From contig DASVVT010000051.1 of assembly GCA_036386415.1 (NCBI GenBank), positions 1 to 64,000 on the forward strand: DNA of 64,000 nucleotides, given 5' to 3'. The notes beneath the pieces were generated by a model, which worked only from the letters and a program-made list of their open reading frames with translations, did not search any database and was not told where the DNA came from. Of this stretch, positions 26,017 through 35,378 are shown piece after piece (the first letter of the stretch is position 1; each line of letters starts with the position of its first letter). This stretch comes from DASVVT01 sp036386415 (GTDB lineage: Bacteria > Acidobacteriota > Blastocatellia > Pyrinomonadales > Pyrinomonadaceae). A program made the position numbers and the translations under genes.

Positions 26017-27483
26017 ATGCTTCGTAACTCTATCTTCCTGATCTTTCTCTGCGCCCTGATGGTTGCCTGCACAGCGCTCAGGCTGCCCACGGCTCACGCG
26101 CAAACCCGACTGCCGAAGATGAACTATAAAGAACGCACGCTCGCCAACGGGATGAAGGTCTACAGCATTGAAGACCATTCGAGCCCGACCGTCGCCATAC
26201 AGGTCTGGTATCACGTCGGCTCGAAAGACGACCCTGAGGGGCGCAGCGGTTTCGCGCATCTCTTCGAGCACATCATGTTCAAGAGCACCAAGAACATGAA
26301 ATCCGAGATGTTGGATCGTCTGACGGAGGATGTCGGCGGCTACAACAATGCCTTCACCGCCGACGACGTGACCGTTTACCATGAGGTCGTGCCCTCAAAT
26401 TACCTGGAGACGCTTCTGTGGGCTGAAGCCGACCGCCTGGCCTCGCTCAACGTCGATGACGCCAACTTCAAATCCGAGCGCGATGTGGTCAAAGAGGAGT
26501 TTCGCCAGAGCTACGTCACGCCGCCCTACGGCAAATTCCGTCTGCTCATCGAGCAAAAATCTTTCACGACGCACCCGTACAGGCGTCCCGGCATCGGCAA
26601 CATAGAGGAGCTGAACGCGGCGACCATTGAAGACGTGCGCTCCTTCCACGCGACCTACTATCGACCCGACAATGCGACGCTCGTCGTCGCGGGCGACTTC
26701 GATCAAAAACAGCTCGATGCCTGGGTTGATAAGTACATGGCGCGTATCCCGAAGCCGGACAAGCCGCTGCCGCGCGTCAATGTCAAAGAGCCTGAGCGCA
26801 CCAGCGAGCGCCGCTTTGTGGATTACGGCGAGCACGCGCCGCTGCCTGCCGTCGCCATCACCTACCTCGCTCCACCGCAGGCGAGCGATGACATCTTCGC
26901 GCTGCGCGTCGCCGAAACGGTTCTCGGGCAGGGCGACTCGTCGCGTCTCTACCGCTCGCTCGTCTACGAGCAGCAGATAGCTCAGGACGTACGCGCCGAC
27001 GTAGACCCGCGCGAGGACATCAGCCTCTTCAGGATCATGGCTATCCTGGCAAGCGGCAAAAAGCCGGAAGACACAGAGCGCGGGATGCTTACCGAACTCA
27101 AGCGCATGCAGGACGCACCCATTACCGCCGCCGAGCTTGAGAAGGCCAAAAATCAGATCATCACGAGCCGCCTGCTCTCGCGCGAGACCAATAATGGCAA
27201 GGCGCTCGCGATTGGCGAAGCCGCCGTCCTGCTGGGCGACGCCAATCGCATCAACACAGACATCGAGCGCATTCAAGCCGTCACCGCCGCAGACGTGCAG
27301 CGCGTCATGAAGAAATATTTCTCCGACACGAATCGCGTCGTCATACATTTCCTGCCCGAAGCCGAACGACATAAAAAGATGGCGAGTCAGGAGTCTGGAG
27401 TCTGGAGTCAAAGACAAACTGCTAAGCTTTCGACTCCAGACTCCAGACTCCAGACTCCTGACTCTGATAAGGGGGGCAGATGA
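26017..27483 (+). CDS. M16 zinc metallopeptidase, catalytic subunit
   Basis: A 488-residue exported M16 (pitrilysin/processing-peptidase) protein. A signal peptide with possible lipid-attachment site (LMVACTA) precedes the inverted zinc motif HLFEH (81-85), with the downstream Glu in the SERDVVKEEF region. Two M16 domains are present (about 35-200 and 220-420). It overlaps the next gene by ATGA, and that partner lacks the zinc motif, the usual active/inactive pair. The last 30 residues, from about residue 457, are encoded by a word-hairpin (GAGTCTGGAGTC type), so the native C-terminus has been replaced or extended by the repeat. Confidence 0.9.
   Translation: MLRNSIFLIFLCALMVACTALRLPTAHAQTRLPKMNYKERTLANGMKVYSIEDHSSPTVAIQVWYHVGSKDDPEGRSGFAHLFEHIMFKSTKNMKSEMLDRLTEDVGGYNNAFTADDVTVYHEVVPSNYLETLLWAEADRLASLNVDDANFKSERDVVKEEFRQSYVTPPYGKFRLLIEQKSFTTHPYRRPGIGNIEELNAATIEDVRSFHATYYRPDNATLVVAGDFDQKQLDAWVDKYMARIPKPDKPLPRVNVKEPERTSERRFVDYGEHAPLPAVAITYLAPPQASDDIFALRVAETVLGQGDSSRLYRSLVYEQQIAQDVRADVDPREDISLFRIMAILASGKKPEDTERGMLTELKRMQDAPITAAELEKAKNQIITSRLLSRETNNGKALAIGEAAVLLGDANRINTDIERIQAVTAADVQRVMKKYFSDTNRVVIHFLPEAERHKKMASQESGVWSQRQTAKLSTPDSRLQTPDSDKGGR
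27385..27472. repeat. Word-hairpin of GAGTCTGGAGTCTGG inside the 3' end of an M16 gene
   Basis: The left arm GAGTCAGGAGTCTGGAGTCT and the right arm CAGACTCCAGACTCCTGACT are inverted repeats. The whole structure lies inside the reading frame of the upstream M16 gene, encoding its last residues. Confidence 0.85.
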
Positions 27484-28973
27484 ATCTTATGCCGGGAATG
27501 TTCAATCGCAGCATCACGCTTTTCGCGCTCGCCGCGCTCTCAATCGCCATGATACCAAACGCTTCACAGGGGCAGCAGGAGCAGCCGCCGCCACCCTCTC
27601 AGCCGCGCTCCGTGCAATTCCCGAAGCCTGTCGAGAAGACCTTGAAGAACGGTCTGCGCGTCGTCGTCGTCGAACGACCGGGCTCCTCCCTGGTCTCCGC
27701 GCGCCTCTTAATCAAACATGGCAGCGAGGTTGACCCGCCACAACTGGCGGGACTCGCCGACATGACCGCGACGCTTCTGACCAAGGGGACTGAACGCAGA
27801 AGCGCGCCGGAGATCGCCGAAGCCATCGAAGCCCTCGGCGGACAACTGGAATCCGGCGCACGTTGGGACGCCTCGCACGCCACACTCACCATCATGGCCT
27901 CGCGCATCGAGCCCGCGATGGAAATTCTCTCGGACGTGGTGCGGCGACCCACCTTCAAGGAAGAGGAGATCGAACGCCTGCGGCAGCAGAGCCTGGACGA
28001 CCTGAGCGTCGCCATGAGCCAGCCGGGCACGGTCGCGCGCTTCGTCGCGTCCCGCGTCATCTTCGGTGATACGCCCTATGGTCACCCTTCGGCGGGCACG
28101 CCCGAAGCAATCGCACGCATCAAGCGCGACGATATAGTGCGCCTGCATAGCACCTATTACCGGCCTGACAATGCCATCCTCGTCATCGGCGGCGACATCA
28201 AGGCCACAGATGCTTTCCACCATGCCGAGCGCCTGTTCGGCGACTGGGCTAAACCGACTACGCCAGCGCCTCAGCCTTCTACGGAAGTCTCTAAAGAAAT
28301 GGCGGCTGACGCGAAGCCGCGCGTCGTCGTCATAGACATGGAGCACGCAGGGCAGGCGGCAGTCGTGCTCGCTCGCCCCGGCCTGAAGCGCACAGACCCT
28401 GAATACTTTCGCGGTCTCGTCGCCAACTCTGTTCTCGGCGGCGGCTATTCCGCACGGCTCAACCAGGAGATACGTATCAAGCGTGGCTTGAGCTACGGCG
28501 CATCCAGCACGCTCGACGTGCGTCGCGGCATCGGCCCTTTTTATGCCGCCACGCAGACCAAGAACGAGTCGGGCGCCGTCGTCGCCTCGCTCCTGATAGA
28601 CGAGCTTGGTCGGCTGGCGAGCGATACGGTCGCCGACACGGAGCTGACCCCGCGCAAGGCCGCGTTGATGGGCAACTTCGCGCGCGACCTTGAGACCACG
28701 GACGGGCTCGTCGCTCAGGTCGGCTCGCTCGCTCTCTACGGTTTGAGCTTCGACGAGATCAACAGTTATCTCAACAGCGTGCAGGCGATCTCGGCAGGCG
28801 ACGTGCAGAAATTTGCCGGAACACGCCTCGACAACAAAGGCGCGAACATCATCATCGTCGGCAACGCCAAGATGTTCTTAGACGAGCTGCGCAAGCGTTT
28901 CCCCGGCGTCGAAGTGATCCCCGAAAAAGAGCTTGATCTCAACAGCGCCACGCTGCGCAAAAAGCAGGGATGA
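27480..28973 (+). CDS. M16 peptidase family protein, non-catalytic partner
   Basis: A 497-residue exported M16-family protein with a signal peptide (ITLFALAALSIAMIPNASQG). The place where HxxEH should stand reads QLAGLADMTATLLTKGT, so the zinc site is absent, while the C-terminal domain keeps the R/Y substrate-binding region (RLNQEIRIKRGLSYGA). It should form a heterodimer with the upstream catalytic subunit, as mitochondrial processing peptidase and other bacterial pairs do. ATGA overlaps at both ends suggest translational coupling across three genes. Confidence 0.9.
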   Translation: MNLMPGMFNRSITLFALAALSIAMIPNASQGQQEQPPPPSQPRSVQFPKPVEKTLKNGLRVVVVERPGSSLVSARLLIKHGSEVDPPQLAGLADMTATLLTKGTERRSAPEIAEAIEALGGQLESGARWDASHATLTIMASRIEPAMEILSDVVRRPTFKEEEIERLRQQSLDDLSVAMSQPGTVARFVASRVIFGDTPYGHPSAGTPEAIARIKRDDIVRLHSTYYRPDNAILVIGGDIKATDAFHHAERLFGDWAKPTTPAPQPSTEVSKEMAADAKPRVVVIDMEHAGQAAVVLARPGLKRTDPEYFRGLVANSVLGGGYSARLNQEIRIKRGLSYGASSTLDVRRGIGPFYAATQTKNESGAVVASLLIDELGRLASDTVADTELTPRKAALMGNFARDLETTDGLVAQVGSLALYGLSFDEINSYLNSVQAISAGDVQKFAGTRLDNKGANIIIVGNAKMFLDELRKRFPGVEVIPEKELDLNSATLRKKQG

Positions 28974-29656
28974 ACGAAGGGATGAGGGATGAAAGAAGAG
29001 AAAGCAGTAGGCAGCAAAGACTGAGCGACTCTCTGTGCCTATTGATTGCTGCCTTTTGCCTGCTGTTCTTAACGGGCGGAAGCGTCAGGGCGCAGTCTGG
29101 TGATGATGAAGGCTATGGCAAGCCTAATAGCACGGCGGCAGCCGATGCGGCGAAACGTCTCTTCAATCGCGATCCGCTCGTGCGCCAGCGTGCTGCTGAG
29201 GAGATGGCTGATCTGGCCGCCGCAGACTGGCGTCATCTCGTTGAGGGCTATCGTCTGCAAGAGAAAGACTCGCGAGTCAAGCTGGCACTCGACTGGGCGC
29301 TCTATCGCATGGGCAAGACGGAGACGCTCTACGCGGTCGTCCGCGCTCTGGATTCCTCGCGCTACGCGCAGGCGCAGTCTTACCTCTTGAAACTGGATAG
29401 CCCGGAGCCGCTCTACATCTTTCTCAAAGGCGCAAACACAAAGACCACCATCAGGCTGCTCGAAGTGTTCGCCCGCACCGGCGACGCCAAAACATTGGAA
29501 CGCATCGACTCTTACAAGACTGCGCTTGATCCGCAGGTCGCACGCGCCGCGCAAGTTTCCGCACGCGAGATCAACGCACGCCTCGCGCAGACTCCCTCCG
29601 ATGCCCCGTCGCGCCCGCGACGAGTCGGCGGCGGACAAGAAGAGGATTCGCCTTAA
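28970..29656 (+). CDS. Exported HEAT-repeat-like hypothetical protein
   Basis: A 228-residue protein with a hydrophobic export segment (CLLIAAFCLLFLTGG) after a charged N-terminus, then helical pairs resembling HEAT units (DPLVRQRAAEEMADLAA; SRVKLALDWALYRMG). It overlaps the M16 partner by ATGA and is probably in the same operon. The first codons read through GGATGAGGGATGA word repeats, so the true start may be slightly later. It could be a scaffold for the peptidase pair; that is inference. Confidence 0.65.
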   Translation: MNEGMRDERRESSRQQRLSDSLCLLIAAFCLLFLTGGSVRAQSGDDEGYGKPNSTAAADAAKRLFNRDPLVRQRAAEEMADLAAADWRHLVEGYRLQEKDSRVKLALDWALYRMGKTETLYAVVRALDSSRYAQAQSYLLKLDSPEPLYIFLKGANTKTTIRLLEVFARTGDAKTLERIDSYKTALDPQVARAAQVSAREINARLAQTPSDAPSRPRRVGGGQEEDSP

Positions 29657-29683
29657 AGCCTCCAAAACAGAATAAAGGTTAGG

Positions 29684-29754
29684 CCACAGCTCAACGCAGG
29701 TAGACACGGATTTACCAACCTTTCCGATCCGTGTCTACCTGCGTTGAGCTGTGG
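29684..29754. repeat. 28-bp perfect hairpin after the M16 operon
   Basis: CCACAGCTCAACGCAGGTAG continues to CACGGAT and pairs exactly with its complement at 29727-29754 across a 15-base loop. No clean T-tract follows. A REP-like element or factor-dependent terminator is possible. Confidence 0.85.
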
Positions 29755-29823
29755 CTCTTCCGTAACCTTCATTCGCAAAGCGCTCTCAGGAATGACGCCT
29801 GGCAGGTTATACTCAAGCAATAA

Positions 29824-29889
29824 TAGTCTTGAGTCTGAAGTCAAAAACCAGCGTCTGACTCCGGACTCAGGACTTAAGACTCCAGACTG
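29824..29889. repeat. Word-hairpin of GACTCCGGACTC / GAGTCTGAAGTC
   Basis: Left words AGTCTTGAGTCTGAAGTC and right words GACTCCGGACTCAGGACTTA are inverted; related to the hairpin inside the M16 gene at 27385. It ends just before the ubiD start. Confidence 0.6.
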
Positions 29890-29896
29890 TTCCCTT

Positions 29897-31651
29897 ATGC
29901 ACAGAAACCTTCGCTCTTTTCTAGACCTGCTCGCGCGCGAAAATGATCTCGTCGCGATTGAGGCGGAAGTTGATCCGTATCTGGAGCTGGCCGAAGTCCA
30001 TCGCCGTGTCATCGAGAGCGGCGGGGCAGCCCTGCTCTTCAAGCGCGTCAAGGGCAGCCGCTACCCTGTGGTGACAAACCTTTTCGGCACGCCGCGTCGC
30101 ATCGAAATGGCTTTCGGTCAAAAGCCGGAAGCTCTGGTGCGCGAAGCCGTACGCGTCGCCCAGGCACTGCTGCCGCCGCGCCCCGGTGAGCTATGGAAGC
30201 ATCGCGCGTTGGCGCTCGAAGCTTTAAGGCTCGGCACGCGAACGGTGCGACGCGCGCCGGTGCTTGAGGTCACGGATCAACCGGCGCGTCTGGATGAGCT
30301 GCCCGTGCTGACTACCTGGCAGGAAGACGGAGGGCCTTTCTTCACGCTGCCGCTCGTCTATACGGAGCATCCCGTCACAGGCAAACATAATCTGGGCATG
30401 TATCGCATGCAGCGGTACGACGCGCAGACGACAGGGCTCCACTGGCAGATACACAAAGGAGGCGGCTTTCACTATCAAGAGGCCGAAGCTGTTGGTCAGC
30501 CTCTGCCCGTGACGATGTTCCTCGGAGGCCCGCCAGCCCTGATCCTTTCGGCAATCGCGCCGCTGCCGGAAGATGTGCCGGAACTGGTGCTCGCCTCCGT
30601 GCTGGCCGGAGAGAAGGTGAGGATGTCGAAGAATCCTCTGGCGGACGGGCACAGGCTTGTCGCAGAGGCTGAGTTCGCGCTCTGCGGGCACGTCCCGCCG
30701 CGTGAGAGAAGACCCGAAGGGCCGTTCGGCGACCATTACGGCTACTACTCTTTGCAGCACGACTATCCCGTCTTTCATGTCGAGGCGGTCTTCCATCGAC
30801 GCGACGCGATCTATCCGGCCACGGTCGTGGGCAAGCCGCGCCAGGAGGATTTCTTCATCGGCGACTATTTGCAGAAACTTCTGTCGCCGCTCTTCCCGCT
30901 CGTGATGCCGAGCGTGCGTGATCTCTGGACTTACGGCGAGACAGGCTTCCACTCGCTCTGCGCGGCTGTGGTGCGCGAGCGCTACGGTCGGGAGGCGCTC
31001 GTCTCCGGTTTCCGCATCCTCGGTGAAGGCCAGCTCTCGCTCACGAAGTTTCTGATCCTGACGGACACGCCTCAGGATTTGAGCGACTTCAAAACGTTGT
31101 TCGAGCATGTGCTCAAGCGCGCACGCTGGGAGCGCGACCTCTTTATCTTCTCTAACGTTTCGATGGATACGCTCGATTACACGAGCGGCAAGGTCAACGA
31201 AGGGAGCAAAGCCATCCTGCTCGGCCTCGGCGATGCTGTGCGAGACGTGCCGCGCGAGTTTCGCGGGGTGCTGCCCGCTGGCGTTTCAAGTGCAGAGGTC
31301 TTCTGCGGCGGCTGCCTGGTCGTCGAAGGCTTGCCTTACGCGCAGGATGCAGGGCAGGCGGCGCGGCTGGCGCGCGAGGAAGCGTTCAAGGATTGGCCGC
31401 TCGTCATTCTGCACGACGATGCGAGCGTGGCGCATAGCACAGAAGATTTCCTGTGGGCTACCTGGACGCGCTTTGAGCCCGCTTCGGATATTCATGCGGC
31501 GGAGACGACTGTGCAACGTCACCATCTGGCCTATCGCGCGCCCATCATCATAGACGCGCGCATGAAGCCCGGCTATCCGTCAGAACTCGTCGTGCGACCA
31601 GACATAGCGGAACTCGTGACGCGTCGCTGGCGTGAATATTTTCCGGAATGA
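29897..31651 (+). CDS. ubiD: UbiD family decarboxylase
   Basis: A 584-residue prenylated-FMN-dependent decarboxylase. UbiD removes the ring carboxyl of 4-hydroxy-3-polyprenylbenzoate; related enzymes act in the futalosine menaquinone pathway. Marks include the N-terminal LRSFLDLLARENDLVAIEAE, the NLGMYRMQ block, and EGPFGDHYGYYS-like residues where the catalytic acidic site lies, here Asp where many members have Glu. The length is above E. coli UbiD (about 497) and closer to the menaquinone-type relatives. The ATG at 29897 is chosen because upstream codons are repeat-derived. Quinone synthesis is the likely pathway. Confidence 0.87.
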   Translation: MHRNLRSFLDLLARENDLVAIEAEVDPYLELAEVHRRVIESGGAALLFKRVKGSRYPVVTNLFGTPRRIEMAFGQKPEALVREAVRVAQALLPPRPGELWKHRALALEALRLGTRTVRRAPVLEVTDQPARLDELPVLTTWQEDGGPFFTLPLVYTEHPVTGKHNLGMYRMQRYDAQTTGLHWQIHKGGGFHYQEAEAVGQPLPVTMFLGGPPALILSAIAPLPEDVPELVLASVLAGEKVRMSKNPLADGHRLVAEAEFALCGHVPPRERRPEGPFGDHYGYYSLQHDYPVFHVEAVFHRRDAIYPATVVGKPRQEDFFIGDYLQKLLSPLFPLVMPSVRDLWTYGETGFHSLCAAVVRERYGREALVSGFRILGEGQLSLTKFLILTDTPQDLSDFKTLFEHVLKRARWERDLFIFSNVSMDTLDYTSGKVNEGSKAILLGLGDAVRDVPREFRGVLPAGVSSAEVFCGGCLVVEGLPYAQDAGQAARLAREEAFKDWPLVILHDDASVAHSTEDFLWATWTRFEPASDIHAAETTVQRHHLAYRAPIIIDARMKPGYPSELVVRPDIAELVTRRWREYFPE

Positions 31652-31655
31652 TGTC

Positions 31656-31756
31656 TCTGCGCCCTTTGCGCGTCCCCCTTTGCGTTCTCTGCGTTTAGAG
31701 CACCTCTTTAAACGCAAAGGGCGCAAAGGATATTCGCAGAGGGCGCAGAGAGAGAA
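31656..31756. repeat. Word-hairpin of AACGCAAAGGGCGCAAAGG type
   Basis: The left arm reads CTCTGCGCCCTTTGCG and TTTGCGTTCTCTGCGTTTA; the right arm reads TAAACGCAAAGGGCGCAAAG and CGCAGAGGGCGCAGAG. It fills the gap between ubiD and the phosphoesterase gene. Confidence 0.8.
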
Positions 31757-31765
31757 AATCGTTTT

Positions 31766-32626
31766 ATGCCAGTTTCCAGGCGTACGAAGAAGATAACACT
31801 CATCGTGACGGGCACGCTCGTCGTCTGTTGCCTGTCGCTCCTGCTATGGGCGTTCGTGATAGAGCCGGACAGGCTCGTGGTCAACGAGACGAGGATCGTT
31901 CTGGCCGGATGGCCGCACGCTCTTACCAGCCTGAAGCTCGCCGTCATCTCTGATTTACACGCCGGATCGCCCTATGTAGATGAAGAGAAGCTGCGGCAGG
32001 TCGTTTCCAAAACCAATGAGCAGAAGCCCGACCTGATCCTGATCGCGGGTGATTTCGTGATTCAGGACGTGATCGGCGGTCACTTTGTTGAACCGGAGAT
32101 GATCGCAGATAAGTTGAAGGGGCTGCGCGCACGGTACGGCGTCTTCGCTGTGCTCGGAAATCACGACTGGTGGTATGACGGCGAGCGTGTGATGCGTGCC
32201 TTTAATGGTGTAGGCATTCGAGTGCTGGAAAATGATGTGGCGCAGATTCAGCAGGAAGGCCGATCTCTCTGGGTGGTGGGGCTGGCAGACCTGTGGACGC
32301 GCACGCCAGACATCGCAGGCACGCTCGAAAAAGTCTCTGATGAAGAGCCCGTCATAGCGTTGACTCACAATCCAGACATCTTCCCGAACATTCCATCGCG
32401 CGTCATCTTAACCATCGCCGGGCACACGCACGGAGGGCAGGTCAACCTGCCGCTCTTTGGAAGGCGCATCGTCCCTTCACACTACGGTGAGCGTTACGCG
32501 ATAGGCCACATACAGGAGGCCGGTCATCATCTGTTCATCACGCCCGGCATCGGCACAAGCATGATTCCGGTTCGCTTTCGCGTCCCGCCGGAAATCTCTG
32601 TCCTCACGCTGGTCGGGGGAGACTAA
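31766..32626 (+). CDS. Membrane-anchored metallophosphoesterase
   Basis: A 286-residue calcineurin-like phosphoesterase anchored by one N-terminal helix (ITLIVTGTLVVCCLSLLLWAF). Metal-binding motifs in order: SDLHAG, GDFV, GNHDWW, and the late GHTHGGQ. This layout resembles YkuE-type phosphoesterases. The active domain should lie outside the cytoplasmic membrane. Substrate unknown; a lipid or cell-wall phosphate is possible. Confidence 0.85.
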   Translation: MPVSRRTKKITLIVTGTLVVCCLSLLLWAFVIEPDRLVVNETRIVLAGWPHALTSLKLAVISDLHAGSPYVDEEKLRQVVSKTNEQKPDLILIAGDFVIQDVIGGHFVEPEMIADKLKGLRARYGVFAVLGNHDWWYDGERVMRAFNGVGIRVLENDVAQIQQEGRSLWVVGLADLWTRTPDIAGTLEKVSDEEPVIALTHNPDIFPNIPSRVILTIAGHTHGGQVNLPLFGRRIVPSHYGERYAIGHIQEAGHHLFITPGIGTSMIPVRFRVPPEISVLTLVGGD

Positions 32627-32707
32627 TAGCAACACCTTTATAGTGGCGGCGTTAGCTCTGGATACATTTATCGTCCCTGGCGGGACAATTCAAAATCTGT
32701 CCAGATA

Positions 32708-34132
32708 TCAGAGCGGAAGCCTGATCGTAAAGACCGCGCCGCCTTCCGGCGAGTTCGCGGCAGCGAGCGTGCCGCCGTGATCCGTGACGACGCGGTGCGC
32801 GAGCGCAAGGCCGACGCCGTGCCCCTTCGATTTGGTGGTGAAGAAGGGGATGAAGATGCGTTGCAGGTCGCGCACAGGGATGCCTTCGCCCGTGTCCGTG
32901 ATCTCAATCAAAGCCCACTCTTTTCCGTTCGCATCAGTGCTCCTTGAGCCGCGCAACTGGACGCGGCGCGCACGCTTCTCCTCGTCAATGGCTTCGGCTG
33001 CGTTGCGCAGTAGATTGAGCAGCGCCTGACGCAGCATACGCTCGTCGGCGCGGATTTCGGGGAACTCGCCTTCGAGACTGAGAGCTACCGAGCGCTCCTC
33101 AAAGAAGGCGCGAAGCTCCACGGCGCATTCCTCGACCATCTCGCTGAGCGACACCTCCACGGGTTCGAGCGGCTGCGGGCGCGCAAAGTTGAGAAAGGCC
33201 GTGACCATCTCCGAGAGGCTGCGCACTTCGTGCAGCAGAGACGAGGCAGCCGCACGGCCTCGCTCATCCATGTCGAGGTTCTGAAAAAGCTGCGCGTAGC
33301 CGTGCAGCGTGGCGAGCGAGTTCTTGAATTCGTGCGCCAGCCCCGCAGACATCTCGCCCAGACTCTCCAGGTTTCTTTTGAGCGCGACCTGCTCGCGCAG
33401 CTCCGTCACTTCCGTGATGTCTGTAATCAGGCAGAGCGCCCCGCGCGCGCCGCGCTCTGTCTCCATCTCAATCGGCGCGACGGTCGCGCCCAGGCGTCGC
33501 ACACGACCATTTGCGCCTGTGGCGGCGACCTCTTCGCGCCGGTACAATTCGCCCGTTCCCAGGCAACGCTCGACCATGTCGGCCAGAACGGGAGCGTGAC
33601 GCAGGAGGCTGCGCACGTGCTGACCTTCCGCGTCGCCGTCCGCTCCGATGAGGTTGCGCGCCGGAGCATTGACCACTGTGGCGTGACCCTCTGCGTCGAA
33701 AGCGACGAGGCCGGAGGGAACGCTGGCGACGATCCGCTCGCTAAACTTTTCGGCAGAAGCCGCGCGCGCGCTCGCCTGCGCGCTCAAGCGTTCAAGCTCG
33801 CGTTGCTGCGCCTGAAGCTGCGCGATGACGGATTGAAAAGTCTCGAGAACGAACTCCGCCTCGTTGCGCGCATTGGCCGGACGCGACGCGACGGGCGCGC
33901 GCTCGGCCTCTCCGACAAGCTGGCGATACGGGCGCAAGAGCCAGCGCATCAAGAGCAGTATGCTCAAGAGGCTGATGATGAGCGTCCCCGTGAAGACCGC
34001 GAGCAGGATCGACCTGTGCCCGACTGGAGAAGCAGGCGCAAACGCTGCCAACGCCACGACGAATAGCGTGGCGAGCAACGTCACGCCACCCGCCAGGGCC
34101 AGCACCAACTGCGCTCGATTTCGGTAAAGCAT
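32708..34132 (-). CDS. PAS-containing sensor histidine kinase
   Basis: A 474-residue membrane kinase with two N-terminal helices (LVLALAGGVTLLATLFVVALAAF and the LIISLLSILLLMRWLL region), a HAMP-like stretch, a coiled linker, a PAS domain (about 130-245), a dimerisation domain with His267 in LAHEFKNSL, and an ATPase domain with NLLRNAAEAI, DTGEGI and GHGVGL. The PAS-HisKA form resembles NtrB or PilS. The adjacent prepilin peptidase hints at pilus control but no regulator gene is next to it. Confidence 0.87.
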   Translation of the reverse strand: MLYRNRAQLVLALAGGVTLLATLFVVALAAFAPASPVGHRSILLAVFTGTLIISLLSILLLMRWLLRPYRQLVGEAERAPVASRPANARNEAEFVLETFQSVIAQLQAQQRELERLSAQASARAASAEKFSERIVASVPSGLVAFDAEGHATVVNAPARNLIGADGDAEGQHVRSLLRHAPVLADMVERCLGTGELYRREEVAATGANGRVRRLGATVAPIEMETERGARGALCLITDITEVTELREQVALKRNLESLGEMSAGLAHEFKNSLATLHGYAQLFQNLDMDERGRAAASSLLHEVRSLSEMVTAFLNFARPQPLEPVEVSLSEMVEECAVELRAFFEERSVALSLEGEFPEIRADERMLRQALLNLLRNAAEAIDEEKRARRVQLRGSRSTDANGKEWALIEITDTGEGIPVRDLQRIFIPFFTTKSKGHGVGLALAHRVVTDHGGTLAAANSPEGGAVFTIRLPL

Positions 34133-34140
34133 AAAGATGG

Positions 34141-34280
34141 AGTAGACAGTAGCCAGTAGTCAGTAGAACAAAAAGCAGACCGTGACCGTTTGCTGTCTAC
34201 TATGAACTAAAGGCTCAGTATCAAATTCTTCAACCGGATTTTCTTTTCTACTGACTACTGACTACTGTCTACTGTCTACT
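34141..34280. repeat. TAGACAGTAGTCAG hairpin element, long form
   Basis: Left arm at 34141-34167, right arm at 34247-34280. The loop contains TTTGCTGTCTACTATGA, AAAGGCTC and TATCAAA, shared with the copies at 5658 and (inverted) 48317. The right arm encodes the final Gln codon and the TAG stop of pilD on the minus strand. Confidence 0.88.
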
Positions 34281-35178
34281 GAATTATAAACTGTCCCGCG
34301 TACCAACTGACGATCCGTGCGCCGAAGAGCAGGGCGATGAGCGAGCCCAAGCCCAGAAAGATGCCGAAGGGCAAGAGCATCTGCATGTTCCGTTCGCGGC
34401 GATAGAGCATCAGAAGCAGTCCCGTCAGCGATCCCGTGAGGACTGCGAGAAAGATCGTCAGGACGGTCAAGCGCCAGCCCAGGTAAGCGCCGACCATGAA
34501 CATCATCTTAACGTCGCCGAGCCCCATCGCTTCGACCCCGCGCAGCCGCTCCCAGGCCCAACCCAACAGCCATAATGATCCGCCGCCCGCCAGAGCGCCG
34601 AGCAGCGCACCACAGAGTGACGCAGCCCACAAAGGCCACCCCGCGAGCACGCCGCCCATGAGCTGTTCCAGGTCTTCAAAATAGGGTCTTCCCATCAGAT
34701 ACGGAATCGCCAGGCGAGCCACGAGCGCGAAGATCATCCCCGGATACGTGATCGCGTCCGGGAGGATCATGTGGTCGTAATCTATAAAGATGAGCGCGAT
34801 TAGTGCCGTCACGAACGCCAGGTCGAAAGGCAGGGCGGCTGTCAATCCGTCGCGCAGAAAGACGAGCGCGTAGAGAAGGGCAGTCAAGATTTCGACTATG
34901 GGATACCGTGGAGAGATGCGCGCACGGCAGGCGCGGCAGCGGCCACGCAGAATCAGGTAGCTGAGGACTGGTATGTTGTCCAGAGGGTGAATCGCCGCCG
35001 CGCACGCTGGGCAGCGCGAGTTAGGGAAAACAATCGATTCCTCGCGGGGCAGGCGATGAATTACGACGTTGAGAAAGCTGCCGATGATCGCGCCCGTGAC
35101 GGCTGCGAAGGCGCATGCTAACGGCAGCGGCAGACCGAGCGCCGCATCAAACAGAAATAGAATGTAGCCCAGATTCAT
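34276..35178 (-). CDS. pilD: Prepilin leader peptidase / N-methyltransferase
   Basis: A 300-residue type IV prepilin peptidase (PilD, GspO, ComC). Eight hydrophobic segments are seen. The N-terminal loop has four zinc-type cysteines (C56, C59, C81, C84). Catalytic aspartates are in FIDYDHMILPD (about 132-141) and in GLGDVK of the second GxGD motif (about 214). Both peptidase and methylase regions are present. It processes pilins and type II secretion pseudopilins at the inner membrane. Its stop codon lies in the flanking repeat element. Confidence 0.94.
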   Translation of the reverse strand: MNLGYILFLFDAALGLPLPLACAFAAVTGAIIGSFLNVVIHRLPREESIVFPNSRCPACAAAIHPLDNIPVLSYLILRGRCRACRARISPRYPIVEILTALLYALVFLRDGLTAALPFDLAFVTALIALIFIDYDHMILPDAITYPGMIFALVARLAIPYLMGRPYFEDLEQLMGGVLAGWPLWAASLCGALLGALAGGGSLWLLGWAWERLRGVEAMGLGDVKMMFMVGAYLGWRLTVLTIFLAVLTGSLTGLLLMLYRRERNMQMLLPFGIFLGLGSLIALLFGARIVSWYAGQFIIQ

Positions 35179-35288
35179 AACAAAGCGTGTCCTTCGCTCT
35201 CCGGCGGCGCGCTTTGTTGATTGATAGGTCGGACTTGACGCGCGCCGAGACCATTAAGCATGATACGGCTTCATGTGCGGTTTGCAAA

Positions 35289-35371
35289 TCAAATGCGGAA
35301 TGCGGAATGATGAATTAAAATCCTAAATCACAGGGTGGATGATCTTCTTTCCATTCCGCATTCCGCATTCG
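35289..35371. repeat. Word-hairpin of GGAATGCGGAATGATGAATTA
   Basis: Left arm AATGCGGAATGCGGAATGAT, right arm CCATTCCGCATTCCGCATTC. A relative is at 55655-55718, sharing GCGGAATGATGAATTAAAA. It lies in the divergent gap between pilD and the carboxypeptidase gene. Confidence 0.8.
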
Positions 35372-35378
35372 CTTTTCT

